Shown: in pieces, positions 48,731 to 57,454 of the stretch | Layout of the letters: the number at the start of each line of letters is the position of its first letter | Numbering within the stretch: position 1 is the stretch's first letter | Made by a program: the position numbers and the translations under genes | Notes under the pieces: model-generated | What the model saw: only the letters and a program-made list of their open reading frames with translations | What the model was told of the DNA's origin: nothing | Databases searched by the model: none | NCBI RefSeq assembly: GCF_019793435.1 | Contig: NZ_JAILYH010000009.1 | Location: 239,502-303,501 of the forward strand | Length of the DNA: 64,000 nt | Source of the DNA: Rhizobium redzepovicii | Lineage (GTDB): Bacteria; Pseudomonadota; Alphaproteobacteria; Rhizobiales; Rhizobiaceae | Direction of reading: 5' to 3'

Positions 48731-50608
48731 TCAGCCTAGATAGCGCTGGTTGCCTTCGCCGGCGCGGAATTTCGCGGTCGCGTCGGAAACGGAGCTGGTG
48801 TTCGTCACCTCTGCCGCGCCGACATCCCACCATACGCCGGACCCGATGGAGCGGCCGCGCTTCTCCGCCTTGACGACGATCACCACAGGGCCGCGAACGG
48901 GGCGTGCCTTCGCCAATGCTTGCCTGAACTGTTCCTCGTCGGCGGCCGACAGCACCGAGGCACCCATCGAGCGGGCATTTGCGGCATAGTCGACTTCGAG
49001 ATAGCTGCCATTCGGGCGCAGCACGTCGTTGTCGCGCGCGCGGAACTCGTTGCCGAGATTGTCGATGCCGGTCGAGTTTTCCTGAAGATCGCGGATGCAC
49101 TGGTAGCCGTAATTCTCGACGACGACCACGGTGATCCTGGCGTTTTCCTGCACGGCAGTGACGATCTCGGTAGGCCCCATCAGATAGGTGCCGTCGCCGA
49201 TGAGAACGAAAATCTCGTCATCGCTGCGATTCGCGAGCCGCGCGCCGATGGCGGCCGGGATTTCGTGGCCCATCGTGGAGAAGCCGAATTCCAGGAAGGC
49301 TTTTGAGCCGTTGGAGTTGTCCCATCCCTTGTGGATCTCGCCGGGTGGCGTGCCGGCGGCGGCGATTACCACGTCACCGGCCCGCGTCGCCTCGTTGAGG
49401 ATTTGTGTGATGGTGCCGTAGTTCAGCTCGCCCCCAGGCGGCACCGCGATGTCGTTGCGATAGGCTTCCTTCCATTCGGCCTGCCGCGACCTGATCTCCT
49501 CGCGATAGGCGCTCGCGGTCGCATAGCCGGCCGCGCGCAGGCCGGTGGCGATGCGTTCGATGGAGAGCCGCGCATCACCGACGACCTGCACGCCGCGCAG
49601 CTTGTGCGCATCGTAGCTGTTGGTGTTGATCGAGACGAAGGTGACGTTCGGATCGTGGAACGCTGAGCGGGAACCTGTCTGGAAATCCTGCAGGCGCGTG
49701 CCGATGGCCACGACCACGTCGGCTCGTTCGGCGATCCGCCCGGCCGCGCCCGTCCCGGTCACGCCCATGCCGCCGAGGCAGAGCGGCGTATCGAGGCTGA
49801 CGCCCTTACCGGCATGGGTCTCGGCGACCGGAATCCCAAATTCATCGGCGAAGTCGCGCAGCGCACGCTCCGCGGCGGAATAGCGCACGCCGCCGCCGGC
49901 GATGATCAGCGGCGCTTTTGCCTTCGAGAGCACGGCGATGGCCTCGCCCACATCCTCCTGAGACGGATCGCGGCGGCGGATGACCCAGTTGCGCTCGCGG
50001 AAGAATTCTAGCGGATAATCATAAGCTTCGCCTTCGACATCCTGCGGGAAGGAGATGGTGACGGCGCCGGTATCGGCCGGATCGGTGAGAACGCGCATCG
50101 CCTCGGGCAGGGCGGTCAGGATCTGCTCGGGACGGGAGATACGGTCGAAAAAGCGGCTGATCGGCCGGAAGCAATCATTGACCGTGAGATCGCCGTCGAC
50201 GGGATGCTCGAGCTCCTGCAGCACGTTACCCGTGCGGCGGTGGGCGAAGGTGTCTGAGGCGAAGAGCAGGACGGGAATGCGATTCACCGTCGCGGTCGCC
50301 GCGCCGGTGATCATGTTCGTCGAGCCCGGGCCGATGGAGGCCGTGCAGGCCAGCGTCGCGCGGCGGTTCTTCATCTTTGCATAGCCCATCGCGGAATGAA
50401 CCATCGCCTGCTCATTCTTCGGCTGGTAATAGGGCAGATCCGCGCCATATTCCTCGATCGCCTGACTTATAGAGGCGACATTGCCATGGCCGAAGATGCC
50501 GAAAATGCCGCCGATGAGCCGTTCGCGGTCGCCATCGAAAACCGAATATTGCTTCTGAAGATATTGGATGGTGGCCTGGGCCGCCGTAAGTCTGATCGTG
50601 TTGGACAT
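48731..50608 (-). CDS. iolD: 3D-(3,5/4)-trihydroxycyclohexane-1,2-dione acylhydrolase
   Basis: Thiamin-diphosphate enzyme that opens the ring in inositol catabolism, 625 aa, full length. Signatures: GGIFGIFGHGNVASISQAIE (N-terminal Pyr domain, typical IolD), ATLACTASIGPGSTNMITGA, and the ThDP motif GDGTYLMGPTEIV with VVVENYGYQCIRDLQ. C-terminal SIGSGVWWDVGAAEV also matches IolD. ATG 50608 has GGGAGGA upstream. It heads an operon with the SMP-30 gene and faces the six-gene dehydrogenase operon across the operator at 50668-50685. This is the strongest single pointer to an inositol-like substrate. Confidence 0.95.
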   Translation of the reverse strand: MSNTIRLTAAQATIQYLQKQYSVFDGDRERLIGGIFGIFGHGNVASISQAIEEYGADLPYYQPKNEQAMVHSAMGYAKMKNRRATLACTASIGPGSTNMITGAATATVNRIPVLLFASDTFAHRRTGNVLQELEHPVDGDLTVNDCFRPISRFFDRISRPEQILTALPEAMRVLTDPADTGAVTISFPQDVEGEAYDYPLEFFRERNWVIRRRDPSQEDVGEAIAVLSKAKAPLIIAGGGVRYSAAERALRDFADEFGIPVAETHAGKGVSLDTPLCLGGMGVTGTGAAGRIAERADVVVAIGTRLQDFQTGSRSAFHDPNVTFVSINTNSYDAHKLRGVQVVGDARLSIERIATGLRAAGYATASAYREEIRSRQAEWKEAYRNDIAVPPGGELNYGTITQILNEATRAGDVVIAAAGTPPGEIHKGWDNSNGSKAFLEFGFSTMGHEIPAAIGARLANRSDDEIFVLIGDGTYLMGPTEIVTAVQENARITVVVVENYGYQCIRDLQENSTGIDNLGNEFRARDNDVLRPNGSYLEVDYAANARSMGASVLSAADEEQFRQALAKARPVRGPVVIVVKAEKRGRSIGSGVWWDVGAAEVTNTSSVSDATAKFRAGEGNQRYLG

Positions 50609-50667
50609 GGTTCCTCCCGCTGTGGCTGAGCACTTCTTGCGATTTCGAGTTTTTTCACTTAAACGAA

Positions 50668-50685
50668 TTTGCAAAGCTATGCAAA
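50668..50685. promoter_or_regulatory. Operator (TGCAWWGCTATGCA) between iolD and the SDR operon
   Basis: TTTGCAAAGCTATGCAAA: perfect 6-bp arms TTTGCA/TGCAAA around AAGCTA; core TGCAAAGCTATGCA. It lies 60 bp upstream of iolD and about 88 bp upstream of the divergent SDR gene. Confidence 0.72.
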
Positions 50686-50769
50686 GATAAAAGTTTCCGC
50701 TATATCCCGGATTATGGCGGGGAATTGGCCAGTTGAAGCGACAATTCCCAAGGGAGAAGGCAAAAGCAA

Positions 50770-50787
50770 GCTATGCAAAGATTTGCA
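50770..50787. promoter_or_regulatory. Operator-like element overlapping the SDR start codon
   Basis: GCTATGCA (half of the island motif) runs into TGCAAAGATTTGCA, a palindrome with TGCAAA/TTTGCA arms. The ATG of the SDR lies inside it. Possibly an auxiliary LacI site, or partly coincidence because it encodes MQRFAN. Confidence 0.45.
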
Positions 50788-51507
50788 AACAAGGTCGCGC
50801 TGGTAACCGGCGCGTCGACCGGCATCGGTCTGGAATCCATCAAGCGAATCCGGGAGGAGGGAGGAACGGTTTTTGCCGCTCACCGCCGCGGGAAAATCGA
50901 TATTGACGGCGTCGCCTCCGTCAGTCTCGATGTGACGGACGAGGAGAACTGGGCGCGGGCCATCACTGAGGTCGTTGCGACCGCTGGCCGGCTGGACATT
51001 CTCGTGAACAATGCGGGCGTGCGTGAAAGCGGCTCCGTCGAGGAGACCAGCCTTGAGCAGTGGCACCGTCTCATCGATACAAACCTGACCAGCATCTTTC
51101 TCGGCTGCCGGGCTGCCGTGCCTGCGATCCGCCAGGCAGGCGGGGGAGCGATCGTCAATGTCGGCTCCATTACCGGCATCCGCGGAACGGAGAACATGGT
51201 CGCCTACAGCGCGTCGAAGAGCGGCGTGACCTCGATGACCTCCTCGCTCGCGCTCGATCTGGCCCGCGATAACATCCGCGTAAACGCCGTCTGCCCGGCG
51301 GCGATCCGCACGCGCATGGTCACGACCTGGTTGGATTCCGCCGACGATACCGATGCGGCCGAGGCCGTTGTCCTCGCGAAACACCCGATCGGCCGTATCG
51401 GTCGGCCGGACGAGGTTGCTAGCGTTATCGCCTTTTTAGCAAGCGACGATGCGTCCTTCATGACGGGGATGTCCATTCCGGTCGATGGCGGCAGAAGCAT
51501 TCGTTGA
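50773..51507 (+). CDS. SDR-family oxidoreductase
   Basis: Short-chain dehydrogenase, 244 aa. VTGASTGIGLE near residue 12, NNAG in DILVNNAGVRESG, Ser in NVGSITGIRG, YSASK pair, VCPAAIRTRM and C-terminal IPVDGGRSIR. AAGGGAGAAGG lies upstream of the ATG. First gene of a six-gene operon (SDR, three Gfo/Idh, hydroxyacid dehydrogenase, aldolase) controlled by the operator shared with iolD. Confidence 0.92.
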   Translation: MQRFANKVALVTGASTGIGLESIKRIREEGGTVFAAHRRGKIDIDGVASVSLDVTDEENWARAITEVVATAGRLDILVNNAGVRESGSVEETSLEQWHRLIDTNLTSIFLGCRAAVPAIRQAGGGAIVNVGSITGIRGTENMVAYSASKSGVTSMTSSLALDLARDNIRVNAVCPAAIRTRMVTTWLDSADDTDAAEAVVLAKHPIGRIGRPDEVASVIAFLASDDASFMTGMSIPVDGGRSIR

Positions 51508-51533
51508 AAACAAGACATTCGAGGAGGATTCCC

Positions 51534-52676
51534 ATGGAGAATATTCGTTTCGGTATCGTCGGCTCCGGCTACATGGCCAAGCTGCATAGCTTGGCGCTCA
51601 GAAACATCGGCGCTTATCTCTGGCCGAAGCTGCCGCGCATCGAGATGGTGCGCATGGCCGATATCGTGCCGCAGGCGGCGAAGGAGGGGGCGGAGCGCTG
51701 GGGCTGGCAGAGCCATACTAGCGACTGGAAAGAGGTGACGCGGGCCGATGACATCGATGTCGTCATCATCATCACGCCCAACGATAGCCACGCGGATATC
51801 GCCATCGATGCCTTCGCCCATGGCAAGCACGTCTTCTGCGAGAAGCCGCTCTCCAACACCGTGGCCGAAGCCGAACGGATGACTGAAGCAGCCAAGGCTT
51901 CCGGCAAGGTGAACCTCGTCAATTTCTCCTATCGCACCTGGCCGGGGATCGAGCTTGCGCGCCAGCTCATCCGGGAGGGCGAACTCGGCGACCTGCTGCA
52001 TTTCGAAGGACATTTCTTCCAGGACTACGCGGCCGATCCGAGCCTTCCGTTCTCCTGGCGCTTCAACAAGCCGGTTTCCGGTGGCGGTGCCTTCGGCGAT
52101 ATCGGCTCCCATATCATGGATATCGCCTGCGCCCTTATGGGACCCGTCGAATCCGTCACCGCCAAGACGCGGCGTCTCTATGAAAAGCGTCCCGTCAACG
52201 GGCTGGATGCGAAGCAGGTCACCGTCGATGACCTGACCGCCTCGCTGGTCCAGTTCTCGAACGGCGCCCTCGGCTCGGTCCATGCTTCATGGGCGGCAAC
52301 GGGCCATAAATCCGACCTGAGCTTCTCTGTTACGGGTACGAAGGGAGCGCTCTCGTTTAGCTGGGAGCGCAACAACGAACTGCACTTCTTCAGTGCCGAC
52401 GATCCCCAACGCGTCGGCGGCTTTCGCCGGATCATGCTCGGGGGCATTCATCCCGAGGCAGACCCGTTCTGGTATGCGCAGGGCCAGGGGCTCGGCTATG
52501 GTGAAGCCTTCGTCGTCACTGCCCGCCGCGCCATCGAGGCGGTCATCAACGCGAATGCGAATGCGGCGCCGAACTTCGCGCAGGCGCTTCACATCAACCG
52601 CGTCATTGCCGGTGCATTCCAAGCGGCGGAAGAGGACCGCTGGGTCAAGATCAAGAAAACGACCGCGTTCGACTGA
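51534..52676 (+). CDS. Gfo/Idh/MocA-family oxidoreductase
   Basis: 380 aa. IRFGIVGSGYMAKLHSLALR Rossmann motif, VVIIITPNDSHADIAIDAF, EKP in HVFCEKPLSNTVAEA, and the catalytic block SGGGAFGDIGSHIMDIACAL (GD-IG-H-x-x-D). GGLGYGEAF-type tail (GQGLGYGEAFVVTARR) is common in this subgroup. ATG 51534 is preceded by GAGGAGG. Second gene of the operon; likely oxidises or reduces a hydroxyl of the ring substrate. Confidence 0.92.
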   Translation: MENIRFGIVGSGYMAKLHSLALRNIGAYLWPKLPRIEMVRMADIVPQAAKEGAERWGWQSHTSDWKEVTRADDIDVVIIITPNDSHADIAIDAFAHGKHVFCEKPLSNTVAEAERMTEAAKASGKVNLVNFSYRTWPGIELARQLIREGELGDLLHFEGHFFQDYAADPSLPFSWRFNKPVSGGGAFGDIGSHIMDIACALMGPVESVTAKTRRLYEKRPVNGLDAKQVTVDDLTASLVQFSNGALGSVHASWAATGHKSDLSFSVTGTKGALSFSWERNNELHFFSADDPQRVGGFRRIMLGGIHPEADPFWYAQGQGLGYGEAFVVTARRAIEAVINANANAAPNFAQALHINRVIAGAFQAAEEDRWVKIKKTTAFD

Positions 52677-52685
52677 GATCATATC

Positions 52686-53669
52686 ATGGCACAGTACAAG
52701 ATCGTCATCATCGGGTCAGGGCGGATCGCCGACGTTCACGCGCTGTCCGTCGCGCGCAATCCCGGTTTGCAACTCGCGGGCTTCGTGGACCCGTTCGGCG
52801 GACGCCATTTCGGCGAGAAATGGTCTATCCCGCGATACGAGACGTTCCCTGCCGCCATTGATGCCTGCAAGCCTGACGCGCTGGTGATCGCCTCGCCGAC
52901 CGAAACCCATGTGTCCTATGTGCTGGAGGCCTGCCGCCTCGGCCTGCCGACGCTCTGCGAAAAGCCGGTGGCTTTTTCGCGAGAGCCGATCCTGGAGGCG
53001 ATTTCGGCCGTCGCGAGCAGCGGTATCCCCGTGGTTCTCGGCTTCCACCGCCGATTCGATGCCTACCGGCAGGAGGTCCACGCGCGCGTCAGGGCAGGAG
53101 ATGTCGGCAAGGTGGAGCATATCCTCCAGCTCAGCCGCGACCCCCGCCTCGCCGCCCGCTCGGAGCTATTACATCAGGGCAATATCGTCGCCGATATGGT
53201 CGTCCATGACCTCGACGAATTGAACTGGCTAATGGGCGGTCTTCCGGAGCGCGCCTATACCCGACTAGACCGCAACGCTGACCCTACGCTCGCGGAGATC
53301 GGCGTTTTCGATACCGCCAACATCATGCTCTCGTGGGAGGGCGGGGCGGTTGCTCATGTATCGGCGACGCGGCGTGCGGCGCATGCCTTCGAACAGCGGC
53401 TCGAAGTGTTCGGCGGCGAGGGCCGGATCATTTGCGAGGACCCGCGCATCAGCCCGGTGATTTTTGACGGCGCGAAGGACACCCGCATCGGACGTCGCTT
53501 CGAGCATTTCTGGGACCGTTACCGGCCCGCTTACCAGGCCGAGATCGACCATCTCGGCGACGTACTCGCGAAGGGTGTCGCACCCCTTTGCACACTGGAG
53601 GACGGGCTTCGGGCCTATGATCTTGTCCAGCTCGTCCTTTCCTCGGTTCAGGAAGCCGACAGGACCTGA
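52686..53669 (+). CDS. Gfo/Idh/MocA-family oxidoreductase, inositol dehydrogenase-like
   Basis: 327 aa, the IolG-like size. YKIVIIGSGRIADVHALSVA Rossmann motif, ALVIASPTETHVSYVLEACR, EKP in LCEKPVAFSREPI, FHRRFDAYRQEVHARV, and the catalytic NIVADMVVHDLDELNWLMGG (H-D-x-D). It follows the previous gene by 9 bp with only a weak ribosome site, suggesting coupled translation. Confidence 0.92.
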   Translation: MAQYKIVIIGSGRIADVHALSVARNPGLQLAGFVDPFGGRHFGEKWSIPRYETFPAAIDACKPDALVIASPTETHVSYVLEACRLGLPTLCEKPVAFSREPILEAISAVASSGIPVVLGFHRRFDAYRQEVHARVRAGDVGKVEHILQLSRDPRLAARSELLHQGNIVADMVVHDLDELNWLMGGLPERAYTRLDRNADPTLAEIGVFDTANIMLSWEGGAVAHVSATRRAAHAFEQRLEVFGGEGRIICEDPRISPVIFDGAKDTRIGRRFEHFWDRYRPAYQAEIDHLGDVLAKGVAPLCTLEDGLRAYDLVQLVLSSVQEADRT

Positions 53670-53701
53670 GCCGGATATCGATACATTTTATGGAGGAATG
53701 C

Positions 53702-54829
53702 ATGACGGAGAAAAGCACAGTCGGGATCGGTATGATCGGTCACGCCTTCATGGGTAAGACCCATTCCATCGGCTATCGGGACATTCCCGTGATCGCGCCG
53801 CTCGACGTGCCGCGCCCGCGTCTCAAGGCGATCTATGGGCGCGACACCGCCCGGCTCGAGGAAGCCCGCGAGCGCTACGGTTGGGAGCGCGCTGTCTCCG
53901 ACTGGCGCGAGATCATCGACGACCCCGATATCCAACTGGTCGACAACGTCGGTCCGAACTCCATTCACGTCGAACCGATCATCGCCGCCGCGCGTGCCGG
54001 CAAGCATGTCTATTGCGAAAAGCCGCTTGCGCCCGACGCGGGCCAGTCCTTCGAGATGTGGAAGGTCGCCCACGAGGCGGGTGTGAAGCACATGTGCGCC
54101 TTCAACTACCGCTTCTTCCCCGCCTTGCAGCTTGCACGCCAGATGATTCATGATGGCGAACTCGGCGACATCTATCATTTCCGCTCGAATTTCCTCGTCT
54201 CCTCCTCTCTTTCCGAAAGCCGTGTGAAGGGCTGGCGCGACGACAAGTCGCTCGCCGGCTCCGGAGCGCTCGGCGATCTCGGCTCGCACCATATCGATAT
54301 CTCCCGCTTCCTGCTGTCCTCCGATCCCGTCCGAGCTACGGCCGTGACAGGGATCGCGGTCGGGAAGGCCGGCGATGAGCAGCGCATCGAGACCGACGAT
54401 CTCTTCGCGGCCCTTCTGTCCTACGAGAACGGGGCGCTCGGCGTGCTCGAAGCCTCTCGTGTCGCCGGCGGTAACATGGTGACCAGCCGCATCGAGGTCG
54501 ACGGATCGCGCGGCTCGATCCGTTTCTCGATGCAGAACCTCAACGAGCTGGAATTCGCCGGCACGGACAAGGCCTGGCGTCGGATCAACGTGCTGCGTGA
54601 TGGAGATCCCTACCAGAAGAACTGGCTGCCACCGGGACACCCCCTGGGCTGGGTCGACACATTTAGCCACGAAGCCATGCACATGCTCGCCGCCATCGGC
54701 GGATTGGGCGAGATCGCGCCGGTCGGCGCCACATTCCGCGACGGCTATTATTGCGCGGAAATCGTCGACGCCATCGTTCGCTCCGCCGCCGAAGGCGCGA
54801 GCGCAAACATTACCTATCGCACGCTGTAA
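53702..54829 (+). CDS. Gfo/Idh/MocA-family oxidoreductase
   Basis: 375 aa. VGIGMIGHAFMGKTHSIGYR at the Rossmann start (GHAFMG in place of GxGxxG is usual in this subgroup), EKP in HVYCEKPLAPDAG, FNYRFFPALQLARQMI, and the catalytic GSGALGDLGSHHIDISRFLL. C-terminal FRDGYYCAEIVDAI is typical. ATG 53702 is chosen because GGAGG lies 5 bp upstream; the ATG at 53690 contains that site. Third consecutive Gfo/Idh gene of the operon. Confidence 0.92.
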   Translation: MTEKSTVGIGMIGHAFMGKTHSIGYRDIPVIAPLDVPRPRLKAIYGRDTARLEEARERYGWERAVSDWREIIDDPDIQLVDNVGPNSIHVEPIIAAARAGKHVYCEKPLAPDAGQSFEMWKVAHEAGVKHMCAFNYRFFPALQLARQMIHDGELGDIYHFRSNFLVSSSLSESRVKGWRDDKSLAGSGALGDLGSHHIDISRFLLSSDPVRATAVTGIAVGKAGDEQRIETDDLFAALLSYENGALGVLEASRVAGGNMVTSRIEVDGSRGSIRFSMQNLNELEFAGTDKAWRRINVLRDGDPYQKNWLPPGHPLGWVDTFSHEAMHMLAAIGGLGEIAPVGATFRDGYYCAEIVDAIVRSAAEGASANITYRTL

Positions 54830-54838
54830 GGACCGGAC

Positions 54839-55822
54839 ATGGCAAGGGTATTTATAAGCTGGCCGGGTTATAGCGCGGCTGACGAAGACACCGGCGCGCG
54901 GCTGGTCGCGGCGGGCCACGAACTTGTGCTGCAGCCGAAGACGGGAAACCGGACCGCCGAAGAGCTCGCGGCGCTGCTTGCGGATTGTGACGCGGCGATC
55001 GTCTCTACCGATCCCTTCACACGTGAAGTACTGGCGGGCGACAGGAATTTGAAGGTTATCGCGCGGGTCGGTGTCGGTACCGATTCAATCGACCACGACG
55101 CCGCGCGGGAATTCGGTGTCGGCATCTCCATCACACCTGGCATGAATGCCGAGACGGTGGCGGACCAGGCGCTGGCCATGATCCTCGGCCTGATGCGCCG
55201 CGTGGTAACGCAGGATCAGGCCGTGAAAGCGGGCCGCTGGGATCGGGTGGGGGAGGCGACACCGACGGAGCTTTACCGCAAAACCGTTGGCCTGATCGGC
55301 GCCGGCATCATCGGCAAAGCGGTCATCCGCCGTCTTCTTGGCTTTGGCGTGCGCGTGCTCTATTTCGACGCGATGGTCGAGCGCGTCGATGGCGCGGAGC
55401 GATGCGGCTCATTGGAGGAGTTGCTGGCGAGTTCAGACATCGTCTCGCTACACGCGCCGCTTTTGGCGGATACCCGAGAGCTGATAAACGCCGAACGTAT
55501 CGCTCGTATGCGAAAGGGATCTTATCTGGTCAACACGTCGCGGGGGGGCCTCGTCCACCAACCCTCGCTGTTTAGCGCACTTCGCTCCGGCCATCTCGCT
55601 GGTGCCGCCCTTGATGTCTTCGAGGTCGAGCCGCCCGGCTCGGAGGCGTTGGCTGACGTGCCGAACCTCATCGCATCGGCCCATATCGGAGGGATCAGCA
55701 AGGAGTCGATCGCACGCATGACCCGCTCCGCTACGACATCCGTGCTCAGCGTGCTGAAGGGAGAAATCCCCGACACGGTGATCAATCCCGATGCGTTACG
55801 CATCCGTTTCGCAGGAGCCTGA
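54839..55822 (+). CDS. D-2-hydroxyacid dehydrogenase (phosphoglycerate dehydrogenase-like)
   Basis: 327 aa NAD-dependent dehydrogenase. NAD motif TVGLIGAGIIGKAVIRRLL, catalytic Arg in VNTSRGGLVHQPSL, Glu in DVFEVEPPGSE and His in IASAHIGGISKESI. N-terminal region includes VIARVGVGTDSIDHDAARE. No ACT domain, so it is not the serine-biosynthesis form with regulation. AAGGACC precedes the ATG. It lies between the Gfo/Idh set and the aldolase, fitting a late step on a ring-opened acid. Confidence 0.93.
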   Translation: MARVFISWPGYSAADEDTGARLVAAGHELVLQPKTGNRTAEELAALLADCDAAIVSTDPFTREVLAGDRNLKVIARVGVGTDSIDHDAAREFGVGISITPGMNAETVADQALAMILGLMRRVVTQDQAVKAGRWDRVGEATPTELYRKTVGLIGAGIIGKAVIRRLLGFGVRVLYFDAMVERVDGAERCGSLEELLASSDIVSLHAPLLADTRELINAERIARMRKGSYLVNTSRGGLVHQPSLFSALRSGHLAGAALDVFEVEPPGSEALADVPNLIASAHIGGISKESIARMTRSATTSVLSVLKGEIPDTVINPDALRIRFAGA

Positions 55823-55824
55823 CC

Positions 55825-56598
55825 ATGGAGAAAACCCGGACTTTCAAGCAACGGACACGGGCGCGAGAACGCACCGTCGGGACATGGATAAAGACGCCGT
55901 CCAGGATCGTCACCGAGGTTTTGTCTGGCTCGGGCCTCGACGTATTGTGCCTGGATTCCGAGCACGCGCCGTTCGACAGGATGGATCTCGACGGCGCGAT
56001 CCTCTCTGCGCGAGCGCAGGACATGCCGGTCCTCGTGCGCATTCAAGCGCCTACTGCTCCGGAAATCCTGAATGCGCTCGACCTCGGCGCGACTGGCGTG
56101 GTGATCCCGCATATCTATGACGCAGCCAGGACGCGGGAACTTGTCTCTTCTTGCGTCTATGCGCCCGGCGGACGCGGCTATGCGGGCTCCAGTCGCGCAG
56201 CCGGATACACACGGGTCAAGATGGCGGACCATATTACGGCTTCAAACGATCTAACGACGATTGTGGCGCAGATCGAAGACGCGGAAGCCCTGTCCAGTCT
56301 TGATGACCTAATGACCATCGATGAAATCGACTGCTTTTTTATTGGTAGAGCAGATCTGGCCGTTGCTCTGGGCGCGCCTTCAGCCGTTGCTTCTCAAGTA
56401 ATCGAGGCTTCCGAGAAGATTTGCGAGGCGGCGGCTCGCCATGGCAAGGCCGTCGGAATGTTTGTTCCCGACCTGGCCGAAATCCCACGTTGGAATGAGC
56501 TCGGGGTCAGCCTGTATTTGCTGGAGTCCGATCAAGTCTTTTTGCTGAATGGTGCGTCACGTCTCAAACAAGCAGTGTACCAAGGATGCGGGCTCTAA
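55825..56598 (+). CDS. HpcH/HpaI-family aldolase
   Basis: 257 aa class II (metal-dependent) aldolase of the 2-oxo-3-deoxy / HpcH-HpaI family. GTWIKTPSRIVTEVLSGSGL, CLDSEHAPFDRMDLDGAIL (catalytic His region), VLVRIQAPTAPEILNALDLG (Arg), GVVIPHIYDAARTRELV, IVAQIEDAEALSSLDDL (metal Glu) and CFFIGRADLAVALG (metal Asp). GGAG precedes the ATG, 3 bp after the hydroxyacid dehydrogenase stop. It would cleave the final oxo-acid to pyruvate plus an aldehyde (family knowledge). Last intact gene of the operon. Confidence 0.92.
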   Translation: MEKTRTFKQRTRARERTVGTWIKTPSRIVTEVLSGSGLDVLCLDSEHAPFDRMDLDGAILSARAQDMPVLVRIQAPTAPEILNALDLGATGVVIPHIYDAARTRELVSSCVYAPGGRGYAGSSRAAGYTRVKMADHITASNDLTTIVAQIEDAEALSSLDDLMTIDEIDCFFIGRADLAVALGAPSAVASQVIEASEKICEAAARHGKAVGMFVPDLAEIPRWNELGVSLYLLESDQVFLLNGASRLKQAVYQGCGL

Positions 56599-56723
56599 TC
56601 GCCAGTTCCTTCGTTATCCCGGAGAGAGATCGTTTGGCTATGGTTTCTCTAGGACTGCCTAAGGCAGCCGACAACTGCAGAGCGCGACGGTCGCCTTCAA
56701 TTACTAAGTCAGAAGGAGACGAC

Positions 56724-56852
56724 ATGAGCTCTGCACTGCTCGCGGCTATGTTTGCGTTCTTGAGCGGCGTTCTCCAGCCAGTCCAAGCGACGTTGAATGG
56801 CAAAGCCGCGATTGGCGGTTGGGCGTGGGGTGGGCTAAGGCGAGTTCCATAA
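56724..56852 (+). pseudogene. Truncated DMT/YdcZ (DUF606)-type transporter, 5' fragment
   Basis: ATG 56724 with AAGGAG upstream encodes MSSALLAAMFAFLSGVLQPV then QATLNGKAAIGGWAWGG, matching the first membrane helix of small DMT-type (DUF606) transporters. The frame then ends after RRVP where IS30-type sequence begins. No further part of the transporter was found on the far side of the IS remnant, so the rest was deleted. It probably once closed the dehydrogenase/aldolase operon. Confidence 0.65.
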
Positions 56853-57450
56853 ATCTGCTTACGCCGCTGAGACTTGCCGCTCGACTACAGAATCTCCCAA
56901 CGACCTGATTTTATTGATGATCGATCACAGTTCGGGCATTGGGAGGGCGATCTCCTGATCTTCCGGCGTGAACTCGGAGAGACCAACGTCACCTCTCTCG
57001 TCGAGCGCAAGAGCCGCTATACGGTGATGATCAAGAACCGCAGCCGTCACTCGCGACCGATCATGGACAAGATCATCCATGCCTTCTCACCATTGCCGTC
57101 TTTTGCACGCCGAAGCTTCACCTTTGATCGCGGCACGGAGTTCTCCGCTTTCAGGGCTTTGGAAGATGGGATCGGCGCCAGGAGCTGGTTCTGCGATCCC
57201 AATTCGCCTTGGCAGAAAGGCGCTGTCGAGAACACCAACAAGCGCATTCGACGCTTCATGCCTGGCGATACGGATCTGTCCAACGTCGCTCAGAAGCAAC
57301 TTGTCGACCTCGCCCATCACCTGAATTCGCTGCCAAGAAAGTGCTTGGGCTACAAAACACCGGCCGAGGTCTTCATGGCGCATTTGCGTGAATGCGGCTG
57401 ATCCCCTACCCTTCAAACGCCCATGTTGCACTTGGTGTAGATTCTCCATA
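56853..57450 (+). mobile_element. IS30-family insertion sequence remnant
   Basis: The C-terminal part of an IS30 transposase plus its 3' flank. The left end is lost at the junction with the transporter fragment. At the right, GTTGCACTTGGTGTAGATTC near 57425-57445 looks like the element's terminal region, but no matching inverted repeat was seen on the left. Borders are approximate. Confidence 0.7.
56874..57401 (+). pseudogene. IS30-family transposase, N-terminally truncated
   Basis: 175 residues covering the DDE integrase core. First Asp in FGHWEGDLLIF, second Asp in FTFDRGTEFSAF, Glu in NSPWQKGAVENTNKRIR, and the family end LPRKCLGYKTPAEVF. Full-length IS30 transposases have an extra N-terminal DNA-binding region of roughly 130-150 residues that is missing; an in-frame stop lies directly upstream. 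The three catalytic residues survive, but the protein should be inactive as a transposase. Confidence 0.88.
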
Positions 57451-57454
57451 CTGT

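Noticed and set aside
48731..49100. Minus-strand extension of the SMP-30 frame into iolD
   Set aside because: Out-of-frame shadow of iolD; the lactonase starts at 48719 with GAGGAG.
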